Below are positions 43,977 through 53,848 of a stretch of 64,000 nt of DNA, in pieces. Source of the stretch: SPGG2 sp964194625 (lineage in GTDB: Bacteria > Pseudomonadota > Gammaproteobacteria > Acidiferrobacterales > SPGG2); NCBI GenBank assembly GCA_964194625.1, contig CAXMNC010000237.1, positions 62,001 through 126,000 on the forward strand, given 5' to 3'. The notes under the pieces were generated by a model. That model did no database searches, was not told the DNA's origin, and saw only the letters and a list, made by a program, of their open reading frames with translations. The translations under genes were made by a program, and so were the position numbers. Every line of letters starts with the position of its first letter. Position 1 is the first letter of the stretch.

Positions 43977-44870
43977 TTGAGCGACTTGGAGCAGACGCTG
44001 CACGGTTTTCGCGCGCGGGTAGAAGCTGCGCTGGACCAGCGCCTACCATCACCCAATCAATCGCCCGAACCGCTGCATCAAGCGATGCGCTACGCGATTC
44101 TTAACGGCGGAAAGCGCGTTCGCGCTTGCCTTGCCTATGCCGCTGGCATGGCATTGGGCGTAAAACCCGAACCGCTCGATGTAGTGGCTTGTGCGGTTGA
44201 GATGATTCACGGTTATTCTTTGGTCCATGACGACCTGCCGTGCATGGACGACGATGACTTGCGGCGAGGCAAACCCACCTGCCATAAGGCCTTTGATGAA
44301 GCGACGGCGCTGCTTGTTGGCGATGCGCTGCAAGCGCTGGCGCTCGAGATCCTTGCGAAAGACGAAACGCTGGACGTCGGCGCTGAGCGGCGAACGCAAA
44401 TGATAGCGACGCTGGCGACTGCCAGTGGCTCCTACGGCATGGCCGGTGGGCAGGCGATCGATCTTGCGGCCGTCGGCCAAATGCTCACATTATCCGAACT
44501 CGAAAACATGCATCGTCTTAAGACCGGCGCGCTAATCAGGGCCTCGGTTCGCCTCGGCGCGCTGACCAGCGAAGATGTCACCGAAGATTGCATACGAGCG
44601 CTCGATACTTACGCCCAACAAGTCGGTCTCGCCTTCCAGATCACGGATGACATTCTCGACGTGGAGAGTGACACGCGGACCCTGGGTAAAACGCCCGGGG
44701 CCGATCAAGCCCATCGTAAACCCACCTATCCCGCGATTATGGGCCTACAGGCCGCGAAAGAGAAACGGGTTAAGCTCGCTGAAAGCGCCCTGAGTGCATT
44801 ATCACCACTGGGTGACAGTGCCAGTGTCCTTGCCAGCTTGGCCCAGTATGTCATTCAACGCACGCACTAG
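43977..44870 (+). CDS. ispA: Farnesyl diphosphate synthase
   Basis: Geranyl/farnesyl diphosphate synthase of the short-chain trans-prenyltransferase family, 297 residues. First Asp-rich motif DDLPCMDDDDLRRG (about 82-95), second DDILD (about 222-226), plus GGKRVR near the start. The start is TTG at 43977, 5 bases after xseB. The usual third member of the cluster, dxs, is absent; folE2 follows. Confidence 0.95.
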   Translation: MSDLEQTLHGFRARVEAALDQRLPSPNQSPEPLHQAMRYAILNGGKRVRACLAYAAGMALGVKPEPLDVVACAVEMIHGYSLVHDDLPCMDDDDLRRGKPTCHKAFDEATALLVGDALQALALEILAKDETLDVGAERRTQMIATLATASGSYGMAGGQAIDLAAVGQMLTLSELENMHRLKTGALIRASVRLGALTSEDVTEDCIRALDTYAQQVGLAFQITDDILDVESDTRTLGKTPGADQAHRKPTYPAIMGLQAAKEKRVKLAESALSALSPLGDSASVLASLAQYVIQRTH

Positions 44871-44942
44871 ATTAGTGCCTTGCTGCAGTATTAGAATTTA
44901 CTTAAACTCCCTTATGGGCACGACTGCCGCAAGAGATATGAA

Positions 44943-45770
44943 ATGACATTATTGAAATTAGATTCAGAATCTGCCGAAACCATCGCTGACGTCCAGGCGA
45001 GCCCGGACCTTCGCCAATTGCCGGTCCAAAAGGTGGGCATCAAGGATATTCGCCATCCAATACGCGTCAAGGATCGCAGCCAAGGTGAACAGCATACGAT
45101 TGCCCAGTTCAATATGTATGTGGAGTTACCACATAACTTTAAGGGCACCCACATGTCGCGTTTCATCGAGATTCTGAATAACTATGAGCCGGAGATCTCG
45201 GTGCAATCCTTCAAGAAGATGTTGAAGGAAATGGCGACACGTCTGGAGGCAGACACGGGCCACATCGAAATGACTTTCCCTTATTTTATCAATAAGGCAG
45301 CCCCGATTTCGGGCGTAAAGAGTTTATTGGATTACCAGGTCACGCTAGAGGGGGAGGTCAAAAAAGGTACACATACGATGACCATGAAAGTCGTGGTTCC
45401 AGTTACAAGTCTGTGCCCGTGTTCGAAGGAAATTTCGCGATACGGCGCTCACAACCAGCGCTCTCATGTTACGGTGACTGTACGTACCAATGCCTTCGTC
45501 TGGATTGAAGATCTCGTGGAGCTAGTTGAGAAGCAGGCAAGCAGCGAACTATACGGCTTGCTCAAGCGTCCCGATGAGAAATACGTTACCGAACGCGCTT
45601 ACGATAACCCCAAGTTCGTCGAAGATATGGTGCGTGACGTGGCTTCGTTACTCAACGCTGATGATCGTATTGATGCCTACGTGGTTGAGTCAGAAAACTT
45701 CGAATCTATTCACAACCATTCGGCCTACGCCATGATCGAGAAAGACAAACGCGCCGATCGATCTTTATAG
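44943..45770 (+). CDS. folE2: GTP cyclohydrolase FolE2 (type IB)
   Basis: Makes dihydroneopterin triphosphate, the first step of folate synthesis; the zinc-independent alternative to FolE. 275 residues of the T-fold family with VGIKDIRHPI (about 32-41), FKGTHMSRF, the CPCSKEIS motif with the active-site Cys (about 160-167), and HNQRSH. Other members are often used under zinc limitation, but no Zur box is obvious in the 72-base gap from ispA. It is the only GTP cyclohydrolase visible here. Confidence 0.96.
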   Translation: MTLLKLDSESAETIADVQASPDLRQLPVQKVGIKDIRHPIRVKDRSQGEQHTIAQFNMYVELPHNFKGTHMSRFIEILNNYEPEISVQSFKKMLKEMATRLEADTGHIEMTFPYFINKAAPISGVKSLLDYQVTLEGEVKKGTHTMTMKVVVPVTSLCPCSKEISRYGAHNQRSHVTVTVRTNAFVWIEDLVELVEKQASSELYGLLKRPDEKYVTERAYDNPKFVEDMVRDVASLLNADDRIDAYVVESENFESIHNHSAYAMIEKDKRADRSL

Positions 45771-45808
45771 TACTTCCCACCAATCAAAAGACTGCGCGGA
45801 GAAATCGG

Positions 45809-46468
45809 TCAGTACCGCTTGGTAAGCTCCATTTTGTTACCATTACGAGTCATGTTGACTCGGCTTAGAAAAGACATGCCTAGCAAAACCTCTTCCGGGT
45901 GACGGCCTTCAATCACACCTGCTTGGATGTTGTGCAGAACAATTCCACCTACCTTTACTTTCTTCAGAGTCAGCGCATACATAGGTACAATACCACCGGC
46001 GGTACTAGCCATTCCCCGCTGGCCGTGGCGCTTGTAATCCAAGCCGATACGATTTGCCGTGTAACTATTCATTGCTATGGTGGTGGCCCCGGTGTCTACC
46101 AAAAACTTGACGCTGGAACCGTTGATGCTGCCATCGGCGTAAAAGGAACCGCGCTGAGCGAAAAGAACCACCTTCTGCGCACCCCCCTCTGATCCTAGTC
46201 CGCCACCGGCGCTCACAACCCCTAGCCGCAAGGTCTCGCGTCGCCCGGCGATTTCGACCTCGACTAACTCATTCCGCGTATCAGTGCGGATCAATTTCAA
46301 ACCTTCGGGGCTGGTTTCGCCTACCGCCAGCACGCGTCGTTTGCCATCGATGTTTATGATGACTTTCTTTTCGAATAATGCGAATACCTTGATCGACTGT
46401 TCCGCGTATAGGCATTGCGGCCATATGATCACAATCAAGACAAGGAATCTTTTCAGTGCATCCGCCAT
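45809..46468 (-). CDS. Periplasmic retropepsin-like aspartic protease (TIGR02281 type)
   Basis: 219 residues: signal peptide (about 1-22, ending CLYAEQ), a small N-terminal domain, then a retroviral-type aspartic protease domain with the catalytic FLVDTGATTIAMN (about 120-132) and the matching VLLGMSFLSR near residue 194-203. The single DTG implies it acts as a dimer. Members of this clan AA family are widespread in Proteobacteria and mostly uncharacterised. It is convergent with folE2 and divergent from proS. Confidence 0.88.
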   Translation of the reverse strand: MADALKRFLVLIVIIWPQCLYAEQSIKVFALFEKKVIINIDGKRRVLAVGETSPEGLKLIRTDTRNELVEVEIAGRRETLRLGVVSAGGGLGSEGGAQKVVLFAQRGSFYADGSINGSSVKFLVDTGATTIAMNSYTANRIGLDYKRHGQRGMASTAGGIVPMYALTLKKVKVGGIVLHNIQAGVIEGRHPEEVLLGMSFLSRVNMTRNGNKMELTKRY

Positions 46469-46678
46469 ATCATTCTCTAAATCGTCGAGTCCTGCCCGTG
46501 CGCGCTATCCTTGAGGTCCCCATCGCCGCTGTAGGCCGTCTTAAAAGGATAGACAATATCACAACGATCGTGCGTGTGAGCAGTATGCCCTATACCCAAC
46601 CAGCCATAGTACTCCTAGCGCCCGACGGGCGTTATACTGCGGCGAATTTCTAACCCCGTGCACGAACTGAGGCAAATA

Positions 46679-48388
46679 ATGCGCGTATCCACCTTCCTAT
46701 TGTCCACCGTCAAGGAGACCCCATCAGACGCTGAAATCATAAGTCATCAGTTGATGCTACGGGCCGGGATGGTTCGCAAGATCGCGGCCGGTATATACAC
46801 GTGGTTACCGTTGGGCCTCAGGGTGATGCGCAAGGTGGAGAACATCGTGCGGGAGGAGATGAATCGGGCCGGCGCACAGGAAATTCTAATGCCTGCGGTG
46901 CAGCCGGCCGAGTTGTGGCGGGAATCGGGTCGGTGGGAAGAATACGGGCCGGAACTACTACGTTTTCGCGATCGGCATGAGCGAGACTTCTGTTTCGGTC
47001 CGACCCACGAAGAAATTATTACCGAGCTTGTGCGGCGCGAAATAAAAAGTTACCGCCAGCTACCAGCAAACTTCTACCAAGTGCAAACCAAATTTCGCGA
47101 CGAAATTCGTCCACGATTTGGCGTCATGCGGGCACGTGAGTTTGTGATGAAAGACGCCTATTCATTTCATATTAGTCAGGCATCACTACAACAGACCTAC
47201 GACATTATGTTCGATGCCTATAAACGCGTCTTCAGTCGAATCGGTCTTGAATTTTGTGCAGTTGAAGCGCACGGGGGCGTCATCGGTGGTGGCAATGTTT
47301 CACACGAGTTTCATGTTTTGGCCGATTCCGGCGAAGACGCGATCGCCAGTTGCAGTCAATGCGATTACGCCGCCAACGTAGACTTAGCTATCACCGGTAA
47401 AGCGGACGAACCCCGGAGCGCATCTGACAAACCCATGTCCGTGGTTGACACACCAGATCAGCACACCATCGAATCGCTAAGCCAGTTTCTGAAGATCGAT
47501 CCAGCTCAAACCATAAAGACACTTCTGGTCAAGGGCGCCGACGACATTGTTGCGCTTGTTATACGCGGTGACCACGAACTAAACGTGGTTAAGGCAGAAA
47601 AGTTACCGCAGGTGCAAAAACCACTATCTTTTGCGACCGCTGAAGAAGTCCAACGCGCCACTGGGTGTGAGCCCGGATCTATCGGCCCGGTCGGGTTGAA
47701 AGTACCGATCATCGCAGACACGAGTGCTGCCCAACTGTCGGATTTCGTTTGCGGTGCGAACGAAGAAGGAAAGCATCTACAAAATGTAAACTGGGGGAGT
47801 AATGCGACCAAACCTGAAGTAGCCGATATCCGAAACGTTGTACAAGATGATCCTTGTCCGCGCTGTGCGGGTGTCCTCAATATCCGACGCGGTATTGAGG
47901 TTGGTCACGTGTTTCAGCTGGGGACGAAGTACAGTAAGTCCATGGGTGCGAGTGTGCTCGATGAAGCCGGTGAGGCCGTTGCCATGTCCATGGGTTGTTA
48001 CGGAATCGGTGTCTCGCGTGTGGTTGCGGCCGCTATTGAGCAAAGTCATGACGAAAACGGCATTATTTGGCCCGGCCCCATCGCTCCCTTTGACCTCTGC
48101 TTGGTCCCAATCGGCATTAACAAGTCAGCAGCAATTGCCGAGGCGAGTGAGAAACTGTATCAAGAGCTTCACGACGCTAGCATCGATGTTTTGTTCGACG
48201 ATCGCAATGAGCGCCCCGGTGTGATGTTTGCGGACATGGATTTAGTCGGCATTCCCCATCGCCTCGTGCTTGGCGAGCGTGGGTTGAAGAACGGCGTGGT
48301 GGAGTATAAATCGCGCCGGAAGAAGGCGACGAGTGAACTACCACTCTCAGAGGTCGTAAACCGAATGCGCCAACACCTGAATACCTAG
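46679..48388 (+). CDS. proS: Prolyl-tRNA synthetase
   Basis: Charges tRNA-Pro. 569 residues from the ATG at 46679, which follows a GAGG site and matches the family opening (MRVSTFLLSTVKETP). Class II motifs are visible: RAGMVRKIAAGIYTWLPLG split over about 29-47 (motif 1), FKFRDEIRPRFG-type motif 2 (here TKFRDEIRPRFG), and the GIGVSR motif 3 near 448. The editing domain (INS) with the conserved K and G residues lies at about 225-405. The length is close to the 572 of Escherichia coli. Confidence 0.97.
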   Translation: MRVSTFLLSTVKETPSDAEIISHQLMLRAGMVRKIAAGIYTWLPLGLRVMRKVENIVREEMNRAGAQEILMPAVQPAELWRESGRWEEYGPELLRFRDRHERDFCFGPTHEEIITELVRREIKSYRQLPANFYQVQTKFRDEIRPRFGVMRAREFVMKDAYSFHISQASLQQTYDIMFDAYKRVFSRIGLEFCAVEAHGGVIGGGNVSHEFHVLADSGEDAIASCSQCDYAANVDLAITGKADEPRSASDKPMSVVDTPDQHTIESLSQFLKIDPAQTIKTLLVKGADDIVALVIRGDHELNVVKAEKLPQVQKPLSFATAEEVQRATGCEPGSIGPVGLKVPIIADTSAAQLSDFVCGANEEGKHLQNVNWGSNATKPEVADIRNVVQDDPCPRCAGVLNIRRGIEVGHVFQLGTKYSKSMGASVLDEAGEAVAMSMGCYGIGVSRVVAAAIEQSHDENGIIWPGPIAPFDLCLVPIGINKSAAIAEASEKLYQELHDASIDVLFDDRNERPGVMFADMDLVGIPHRLVLGERGLKNGVVEYKSRRKKATSELPLSEVVNRMRQHLNT

Positions 48389-48972
48389 CTCGCGCGCTTC
48401 CTTGCGACCATCATCGCCTCATCTCTGAAGCCGCGGCTGATGTCTCCGACCTTGCCCTCTTCGCGATATACCAACACTTGTAAGGCCGAAAACATAACAA
48501 GTAGCTCGCCGTCAGCCAGACGGTAATCAGGATTGCTAGGGCCGACATCGCTTACACGAGTACGCGTAAACGTCTGGTAGAACAGCAAGCCATCCACCCG
48601 TAGCGCCCGCGTCAATTGGGGTGCAAGGCCTGGCTCCAGAAAGCGCGTCACCACAATGATGTCAAAACTCTCCGACCCAGGGGGATGAGCGATCACATCG
48701 CGAACGGCCGCCTCAACCGACACGCCATGTGCCTGCGCCCGCCCCCGTAGCTTGTCTATGGCAACCGATGAGTTATCCCAGGCATGGGTGGTGAGGCCAT
48801 GTTCAGCCAACAGGAGCGCGTTGGCGCCAAGGCCACAGGCAACATCTAGTGCCGTACCCGAGGCGGGCAATAAATGACGATTGTCCAGCAGGACCTGTGC
48901 TGGCGATGACTCCCGAGCCTGTCGATAACGAGCATCCCACTTATCGGTCTCCGAACTCATGTGTCTCGCCAA
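48385..48972 (-). CDS. TehB-like class I SAM-dependent methyltransferase
   Basis: 195 residues with a Rossmann-type SAM fold: ALDVACGLGANALLLAEHG (about 41-59, motif I), the acidic DNSSVA after it, and RVDGLLFYQTF (post-motif region). The N-terminal WDARY and the RFLEPGL segment resemble the TehB/tellurite-resistance and small-molecule methyltransferase families. The substrate is unknown. The start may be the Met at 48960. Its stop overlaps the convergent proS stop by 4 bases. Confidence 0.8.
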   Translation of the reverse strand: MARHMSSETDKWDARYRQARESSPAQVLLDNRHLLPASGTALDVACGLGANALLLAEHGLTTHAWDNSSVAIDKLRGRAQAHGVSVEAAVRDVIAHPPGSESFDIIVVTRFLEPGLAPQLTRALRVDGLLFYQTFTRTRVSDVGPSNPDYRLADGELLVMFSALQVLVYREEGKVGDISRGFRDEAMMVARKRAS

Positions 48973-49077
48973 TTTTGGCTATAAAGGATCTTCTTTTTGA
49001 GCGTGAAATGACTGACATAGCGAGGCTTGCGGGCTATGCTTAGACGTAAGCATCAATTTGCAACACAAAGCAAAACA

Positions 49078-49641
49078 ATGCAACGCATCCTCGTTTTATT
49101 GCTGATATGCTCCCTGGCCCCGGTATCGTTCGCCTCGGCGCCTTCGGTCGATCCAGAACTAAAGACTCTATTAAAGCAAGCGGCTAGTGAGGCCGATGGG
49201 TTTACTGATCGATTCGATGCGTGGGTTTGGCTTGCGGATATGTCGGGGCGGCTTGAGAAAAAGATTCCGGATGCCAACTTTCGGATCGACCTACTAAAAA
49301 GTGCCCACCGCGAAGCGGCCCGGGCGAAGCTCAAACCCGAACTCATTCTAGCGGTCATTGAGGTCGAAAGTAACTTTGATCCCTTTGCCATCTCATCGGT
49401 GGGTGCGCGCGGACTCATGCAGATCATGCCATTTTGGTTGAAAGAAATTGGACGACCTAACGACAACCTGTTTCAGTCCAACACCAACCTCCGATATGGC
49501 TGCACGATCCTTAGATACTACTTGGACAAGGAAAACGGCAATCGCATACGTGCGTTAGCTCGCTATAACGGCAGTCTAGGTAGACGGGACTATCCCGCTC
49601 GGGTATTTCATCTTTGGAATACCCGTTGGTTCCCGCAGTAG
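49078..49641 (+). CDS. Periplasmic lytic transglycosylase, SLT family
   Basis: Cleaves peptidoglycan to release 1,6-anhydro-muropeptides. 187 residues from the ATG at 49078: signal peptide (about 1-20, ending SFASA), an alpha-helical N-part and an SLT/goose-lysozyme-like domain with the catalytic Glu in VIEVESNFDPFAISSVGARGLMQIMP (split; about 96-121) and the later ALARYNGS motif. The longer frame to 49027 has no signal-peptide start. Confidence 0.88.
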   Translation: MQRILVLLLICSLAPVSFASAPSVDPELKTLLKQAASEADGFTDRFDAWVWLADMSGRLEKKIPDANFRIDLLKSAHREAARAKLKPELILAVIEVESNFDPFAISSVGARGLMQIMPFWLKEIGRPNDNLFQSNTNLRYGCTILRYYLDKENGNRIRALARYNGSLGRRDYPARVFHLWNTRWFPQ

Positions 49642-49646
49642 AACAT

Positions 49647-49916
49647 TCAACATACCGCAAAGTCGTGGAAATCCTGCTCAATCATTTCTTCTGCGACGAC
49701 CTTTTCAACCCGCGCCCAACGTGGACCTTGCTGTAGCCAGCTTTCCAACTGCTTTACCCGCTGGAACTCGCCACAAGCCACAACCTCGACCCGTCCGTCC
49801 ATGAGATTTCTAGCAAATCCTGTCAAACCAAGGCCACGCGCAGCATCTTGGGCACTTGCTCGAAAGGCAACGCCTTGCACACATCCGGAGACTAAATAGC
49901 GCCGACAACAATTCAC
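49647..49916 (-). CDS. acyP: Acylphosphatase
   Basis: Hydrolyses acyl phosphates. 89 residues with the signature GCVQGVAFR (about 11-19, catalytic Arg) and the second motif GLTGFARNLMDGRVEV (about 30-45, catalytic Asn). GTG start at 49916; convergent with the transglycosylase. Confidence 0.93.
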   Translation of the reverse strand: MNCCRRYLVSGCVQGVAFRASAQDAARGLGLTGFARNLMDGRVEVVACGEFQRVKQLESWLQQGPRWARVEKVVAEEMIEQDFHDFAVC

Positions 49917-50029
49917 GTGTTCTCCGCCTCACGGGTCTTAACTCACCACAGGGTAGGAGAAAACTCTTGTAAGATGTATTGTAAGGCTGTCCTCCCTATA
50001 ATCCCTAAAACATACCTTCGGAATCGCCC

Positions 50030-51430
50030 ATGAGCAAAAAATTCCGCGTTGAAAGGGACAGTCTTGGCGAGTATCAAGTGCCAGCAGACGCCTGGTACGG
50101 AATTCAAACTGCCCGCGCCCTTGATAACTTCCCGATTTCGGGACGCCCACCAGATCATGACTTTATTGTTGCCCATGCGCATATCAAGCGAGCCGCCGCC
50201 GTCGCCAACAAAAGCGCTGGCTGGCTCGAGCCTAAGTTGGCCGATGCGCTGATTAGGGCGGCCGATGCCATCATTGCGGGACAGTACCACGACCAATTTG
50301 TTGTGGATCGATTTCAGGCAGGTGCAGGCACGAGCCACAACATGAACACGAATGAGGTCATCGCTAATCTTGCCAACGTCGCTATGGGCGGCAAGAAAGG
50401 CGAATACCAGCCAGCTCACCCCAATGACCATGTCAACATGGGGCAAAGTACAAACGATACCATTCCCACTGCGATTCGCCTTGCGGTCCTGACTAAATTG
50501 CCACGCTTGTGCGGTGCGGTGGAAACGATGGCTGGAGTATTCGCCGAAATCGGTGAGCGTGAGTGGACGACTGTGAAAAGTGCGCGTACGCATTTACAAG
50601 ACGCGGTACCGACGACAATCGGTCGCGAATTAAAGGCATATGCATGGACACTGAACCGCTGTACACAGCGGTTAGCAGGGGCGCAAGAGGCCCTGTGTGA
50701 GGTCGGGCTGGGTGGCTCCGCCGCCGGTACTGGGCTTAACACAGCCCCCGGATACGCAAAAGCAGCGACAGAAGAACTCGCCCGCTTGACTTTTTTGCCA
50801 ATTCGCCCGGCCGCCGACCTGGCCGCGCAGATGCAGTCCATGGCAGATCTTCAATACGTGGCCGATGGGCTGCGGGGGCTCGCGCTTGAACTTACTCGCA
50901 TCAGTAATGACATGCGCTTACTCGCATCCGGTCCACGCACTGGTCTGCACGAGATTAATTTCCCAGCCGTCCAACCTGGATCAAGCATCATGCCGGGTAA
51001 AGTCAACCCGGTGATGTTCGAAATGCTGAATCAGGTTTGCTATCAGGTGATTGGCCAGGACACTGCCATTGCGCTCATGACTCAAGCTGGGCAACTGGAA
51101 TTGAATGTCATGATGCCGGCGCTGGGCTCAGCCCTATTTGATGGGATGGACTGGCTGACTAACGCCATTACCGTCACAACCGAGAAGAGCCTCAAGGGAC
51201 TAGAGGTCGATCGTGAACGATCACGCGATTACGCACACACTAGTGTTGGCCTGGCTACGTTGCTTAACTTGGCGATCGGCTACAAAGCCGCGGCAGAGGT
51301 CGCGCAAGAATCGACACATAGTGGACGCCCAATTCGTGAAATCGTTGCTGAAAGGAATCTAATGAGTGAGCATGAATTTGACCGGTTAGTAGAGCAGGCA
51401 GGCCGTGACGGGAATATCACACAACCTTAG
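50030..51430 (+). CDS. aspA: Aspartate ammonia-lyase
   Basis: Reversible deamination of aspartate to fumarate and ammonia, linking amino acids to the TCA cycle. 466 residues of the fumarase/aspartase superfamily: GAGTSHNMNTNEV (about 97-109), NDHVNMGQSTND (about 126-137), and the catalytic-Ser loop GSSIMPGKVNPV (about 322-333). The N-terminus and MNTNEVIAN wording are closer to AspA than to class II fumarase, though the MPGK variant is fumarase-like; fumarase activity is the alternative. TATAAT occurs at about 49997 in the gap upstream. Confidence 0.85.
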   Translation: MSKKFRVERDSLGEYQVPADAWYGIQTARALDNFPISGRPPDHDFIVAHAHIKRAAAVANKSAGWLEPKLADALIRAADAIIAGQYHDQFVVDRFQAGAGTSHNMNTNEVIANLANVAMGGKKGEYQPAHPNDHVNMGQSTNDTIPTAIRLAVLTKLPRLCGAVETMAGVFAEIGEREWTTVKSARTHLQDAVPTTIGRELKAYAWTLNRCTQRLAGAQEALCEVGLGGSAAGTGLNTAPGYAKAATEELARLTFLPIRPAADLAAQMQSMADLQYVADGLRGLALELTRISNDMRLLASGPRTGLHEINFPAVQPGSSIMPGKVNPVMFEMLNQVCYQVIGQDTAIALMTQAGQLELNVMMPALGSALFDGMDWLTNAITVTTEKSLKGLEVDRERSRDYAHTSVGLATLLNLAIGYKAAAEVAQESTHSGRPIREIVAERNLMSEHEFDRLVEQAGRDGNITQP

Positions 51431-51459
51431 GGTAACCTGTTGGCTGAAGCGACCTGCCG

Positions 51460-51864
51460 TCATGGTTGCCGACCCTGCCAGCGCCCCACCATGCTCGCTG
51501 GGAGTACCCGCGCCAAGAGTACCGCCAGCGCAAGCCCCAGTAGCGCCGACAGGAACAGATCAATGCTCAACGGCGAACCCGTAGTCACGCGACCGACCCA
51601 GAGGTGTACTAGCGCCAGACCTGCACCCAGCAAAAGCGCCAAGGGTCGCCATGATGTCGGGCCCAGCCCAGGAAAAGTGCGGCCCACGGTACCCAATAGC
51701 AATACACCAAGACCGAAAAACGCGAGCGCGTAGATCCAATGAAAGGATGGTATCCCGGCGTTAACAGATGTCCATAGGAACAGACCAGGCGCCCCCACTT
51801 GCGCGCCGATCAGCGCCCCATAATAGAGCGCCACGATTCCCAGCCATAGCGTTCTTGATGTCAT
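51460..51864 (-). CDS. Small integral membrane protein, VanZ-like
   Basis: 134 residues from the ATG at 51864, with four hydrophobic segments (about 5-26, 37-55, 67-84 and 96-122) and few charges. The DLFLSALLGLALAVL helix resembles the last helix of VanZ-like proteins, but the match is weak and I give no function. The longer frame up to 52038 extends into the neighbour's region. It is convergent with aspA and divergent from the PilZ-like gene. Confidence 0.55.
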   Translation of the reverse strand: MTSRTLWLGIVALYYGALIGAQVGAPGLFLWTSVNAGIPSFHWIYALAFFGLGVLLLGTVGRTFPGLGPTSWRPLALLLGAGLALVHLWVGRVTTGSPLSIDLFLSALLGLALAVLLARVLPASMVGRWQGRQP

Positions 51865-51976
51865 TATTTGCCTATGCCAAAAAACCAGCCAGTAGCCAGC
51901 TATTAATCGCAAATTGTCACGTCTGGCGCTACTGTCTACAATTCCATCTAAGGAAAACAGATATTGTAGATATGCT

Positions 51977-53830
51977 ATGGAACTGACGCTTACCGTCCCC
52001 GACATCGCGGATTCGCCGGCCACCAACGCCGAAACCAATGCTTCTAACCTGGAGAGATGGCTTTCTCAACTCCCACTCCTAAATCCTGTCGAATCAAGCT
52101 ATCAATTGTGCCAATCGCTGTCGGCACTCAATCGCACCGAACTCGACAGTATGCAGCGACTGCAACTGTTGGAGCTTTACCGGGTCCCGATCAAGCAGAT
52201 CACGCAGGAACTCCAACGCCAGTACATTGGCCGACCGCTGCCTTTGCACGAGAGGAACAAGTTGGCCGCTGAGCAGACCCGTCAGTTACAGGTGGAGATC
52301 ACCTATGGTTACAAAAGAATCGTTCTTAACGCGAGTCAACCACACGATTCTCAATCACACCATAAGCTGGGGACGGAGTCGTTAGCCACGGCTATCCAGC
52401 GTGCGATTCGTTATCTCACTGAGGTTATCGTCAAGTCCTATCAATCCTATACGTTCTATCCAGAAGGGACCTGGCGTGAAATTCATCAGCTTTACACACA
52501 CGCTGAGCGTACTGGCATCGTCGATACCCGCGTTGATGATCCACTCAACCAAGCTGTCCGCGATAACAGCATCGGCCACGCCTACAAACAGGCACTTCTC
52601 GTAGAGCTAAGCGATCCCTATCACCTGCCGGGCCGAATGATCGAAAAGATACAGCGTTACCTGGATCGGTGGGCGTCGCTTGTACATTTGCGACCGGCAA
52701 CCACGACTTACGACCCCAAGTGTCAGTTTCTTATTGATCAGCAAAGCGACCGAGGCGGTGAAGTTTACACGGAAGAAGCAGAAATCCAACATCCGGAGCA
52801 GTATCGGTTACTAAACACGATTGAGTTGGCACAAGTAATACACCAACAACTCAGTGCCATAGGCAAGGGACACCAGCCCGACCCGAAGGGTTTGGAAGAA
52901 GACTTTTTCGTCCGAGGTGGTGAGGACATGTTACGGCGTTTGATCAACGCATGGGGTATAAATCCGAAACGTCACTTTCCTAGAAAAACGGTTGACGATG
53001 GGAAGGAGATGGATGTGGCCATCGGTATCGCAGCTATTAACTACTGCATAAATGGTGGCAAACAATTTGTCTTGAGTTTAGATAAGAGCGGGACAGAATC
53101 TGGGGAGATTACCATCGGTTCTTCCAGACAACAGTGGCTTTCGTTTGACGAGTCGGCCCAGCCTAGTTACACACGTTGGAGATTACGCGACGAAAGTGCC
53201 AGCGGCGTTGCATTAGCCAAGCGTGGTGTCGCGAGCGAACATGTCCGTGTCGGTGACTTGGTGGCAACACGAACGCCAGGTGAAGATAGCCCGTGGGAGA
53301 TCGCGGTAATGCGGTGGATGAAAAGTACGCGACCCGTCGACATGGAAATCGGCATGAAGCGATTGGCGCCTACTGCCGATCCGGTGGCGATCAAGGTCTT
53401 CAAAGCAAAACCTGGGGAACCGCAAGCACCTGAGGAAGATACGAGTGCTGATGAACCCCAGGTAACGTCGACCGAAACGCATGCGGCGTCCGAAGAACCC
53501 CGTGATGAGACGAATGGCGTCGAAGACGAGGAGCAAAATGAAGAAAAAGAAAGCCAGGCAGAAGACATGGATGCTGCCGATGACGAAACAATTACAGTTT
53601 CATCTTCCGTCCCCGAGGAGCAAGGCGGAGATTTTTTGCCTGCCCTGTTGCTACCAAGGGTAAGAGTTCTAAACCAACCGCAAAGCTTGGTTACTTACCG
53701 GGGCACCTTCAAACCCGATCGCCTACTCCTGCTCGATAACGGCCAGACCCGCTACAAGATACTGGCAACCAAGCTTGTCGAGATCACTGATACGTTTGAA
53801 CGCTTCCAATTCATGCTACCCGAAGAATAA
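51977..53830 (+). CDS. PilZ-like cytoplasmic protein with acidic linker
   Basis: 617 residues, not a named gene. Residues 25-290 form an all-helical region (LNRTELDSMQRLQLLELY, 51-68, is characteristic). At 334-475 lies a diverged PilZ-type domain: a basic start with RKTV, then DESASG at 405-410 in place of the usual DxSxxG, then GDLVATR and VMRWMK, which in known PilZ domains contribute to cyclic-di-GMP binding. Residues 482-550 are an extremely acidic, disordered Glu/Asp linker, and a short C-terminal beta module (560-617) ends the protein. Similar large proteins exist in other Gammaproteobacteria but I do not know a tested role. A strong terminator follows. Confidence 0.65.
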   Translation: MELTLTVPDIADSPATNAETNASNLERWLSQLPLLNPVESSYQLCQSLSALNRTELDSMQRLQLLELYRVPIKQITQELQRQYIGRPLPLHERNKLAAEQTRQLQVEITYGYKRIVLNASQPHDSQSHHKLGTESLATAIQRAIRYLTEVIVKSYQSYTFYPEGTWREIHQLYTHAERTGIVDTRVDDPLNQAVRDNSIGHAYKQALLVELSDPYHLPGRMIEKIQRYLDRWASLVHLRPATTTYDPKCQFLIDQQSDRGGEVYTEEAEIQHPEQYRLLNTIELAQVIHQQLSAIGKGHQPDPKGLEEDFFVRGGEDMLRRLINAWGINPKRHFPRKTVDDGKEMDVAIGIAAINYCINGGKQFVLSLDKSGTESGEITIGSSRQQWLSFDESAQPSYTRWRLRDESASGVALAKRGVASEHVRVGDLVATRTPGEDSPWEIAVMRWMKSTRPVDMEIGMKRLAPTADPVAIKVFKAKPGEPQAPEEDTSADEPQVTSTETHAASEEPRDETNGVEDEEQNEEKESQAEDMDAADDETITVSSSVPEEQGGDFLPALLLPRVRVLNQPQSLVTYRGTFKPDRLLLLDNGQTRYKILATKLVEITDTFERFQFMLPEE

Positions 53831-53848
53831 CGCCATCGCTTAACGCGA

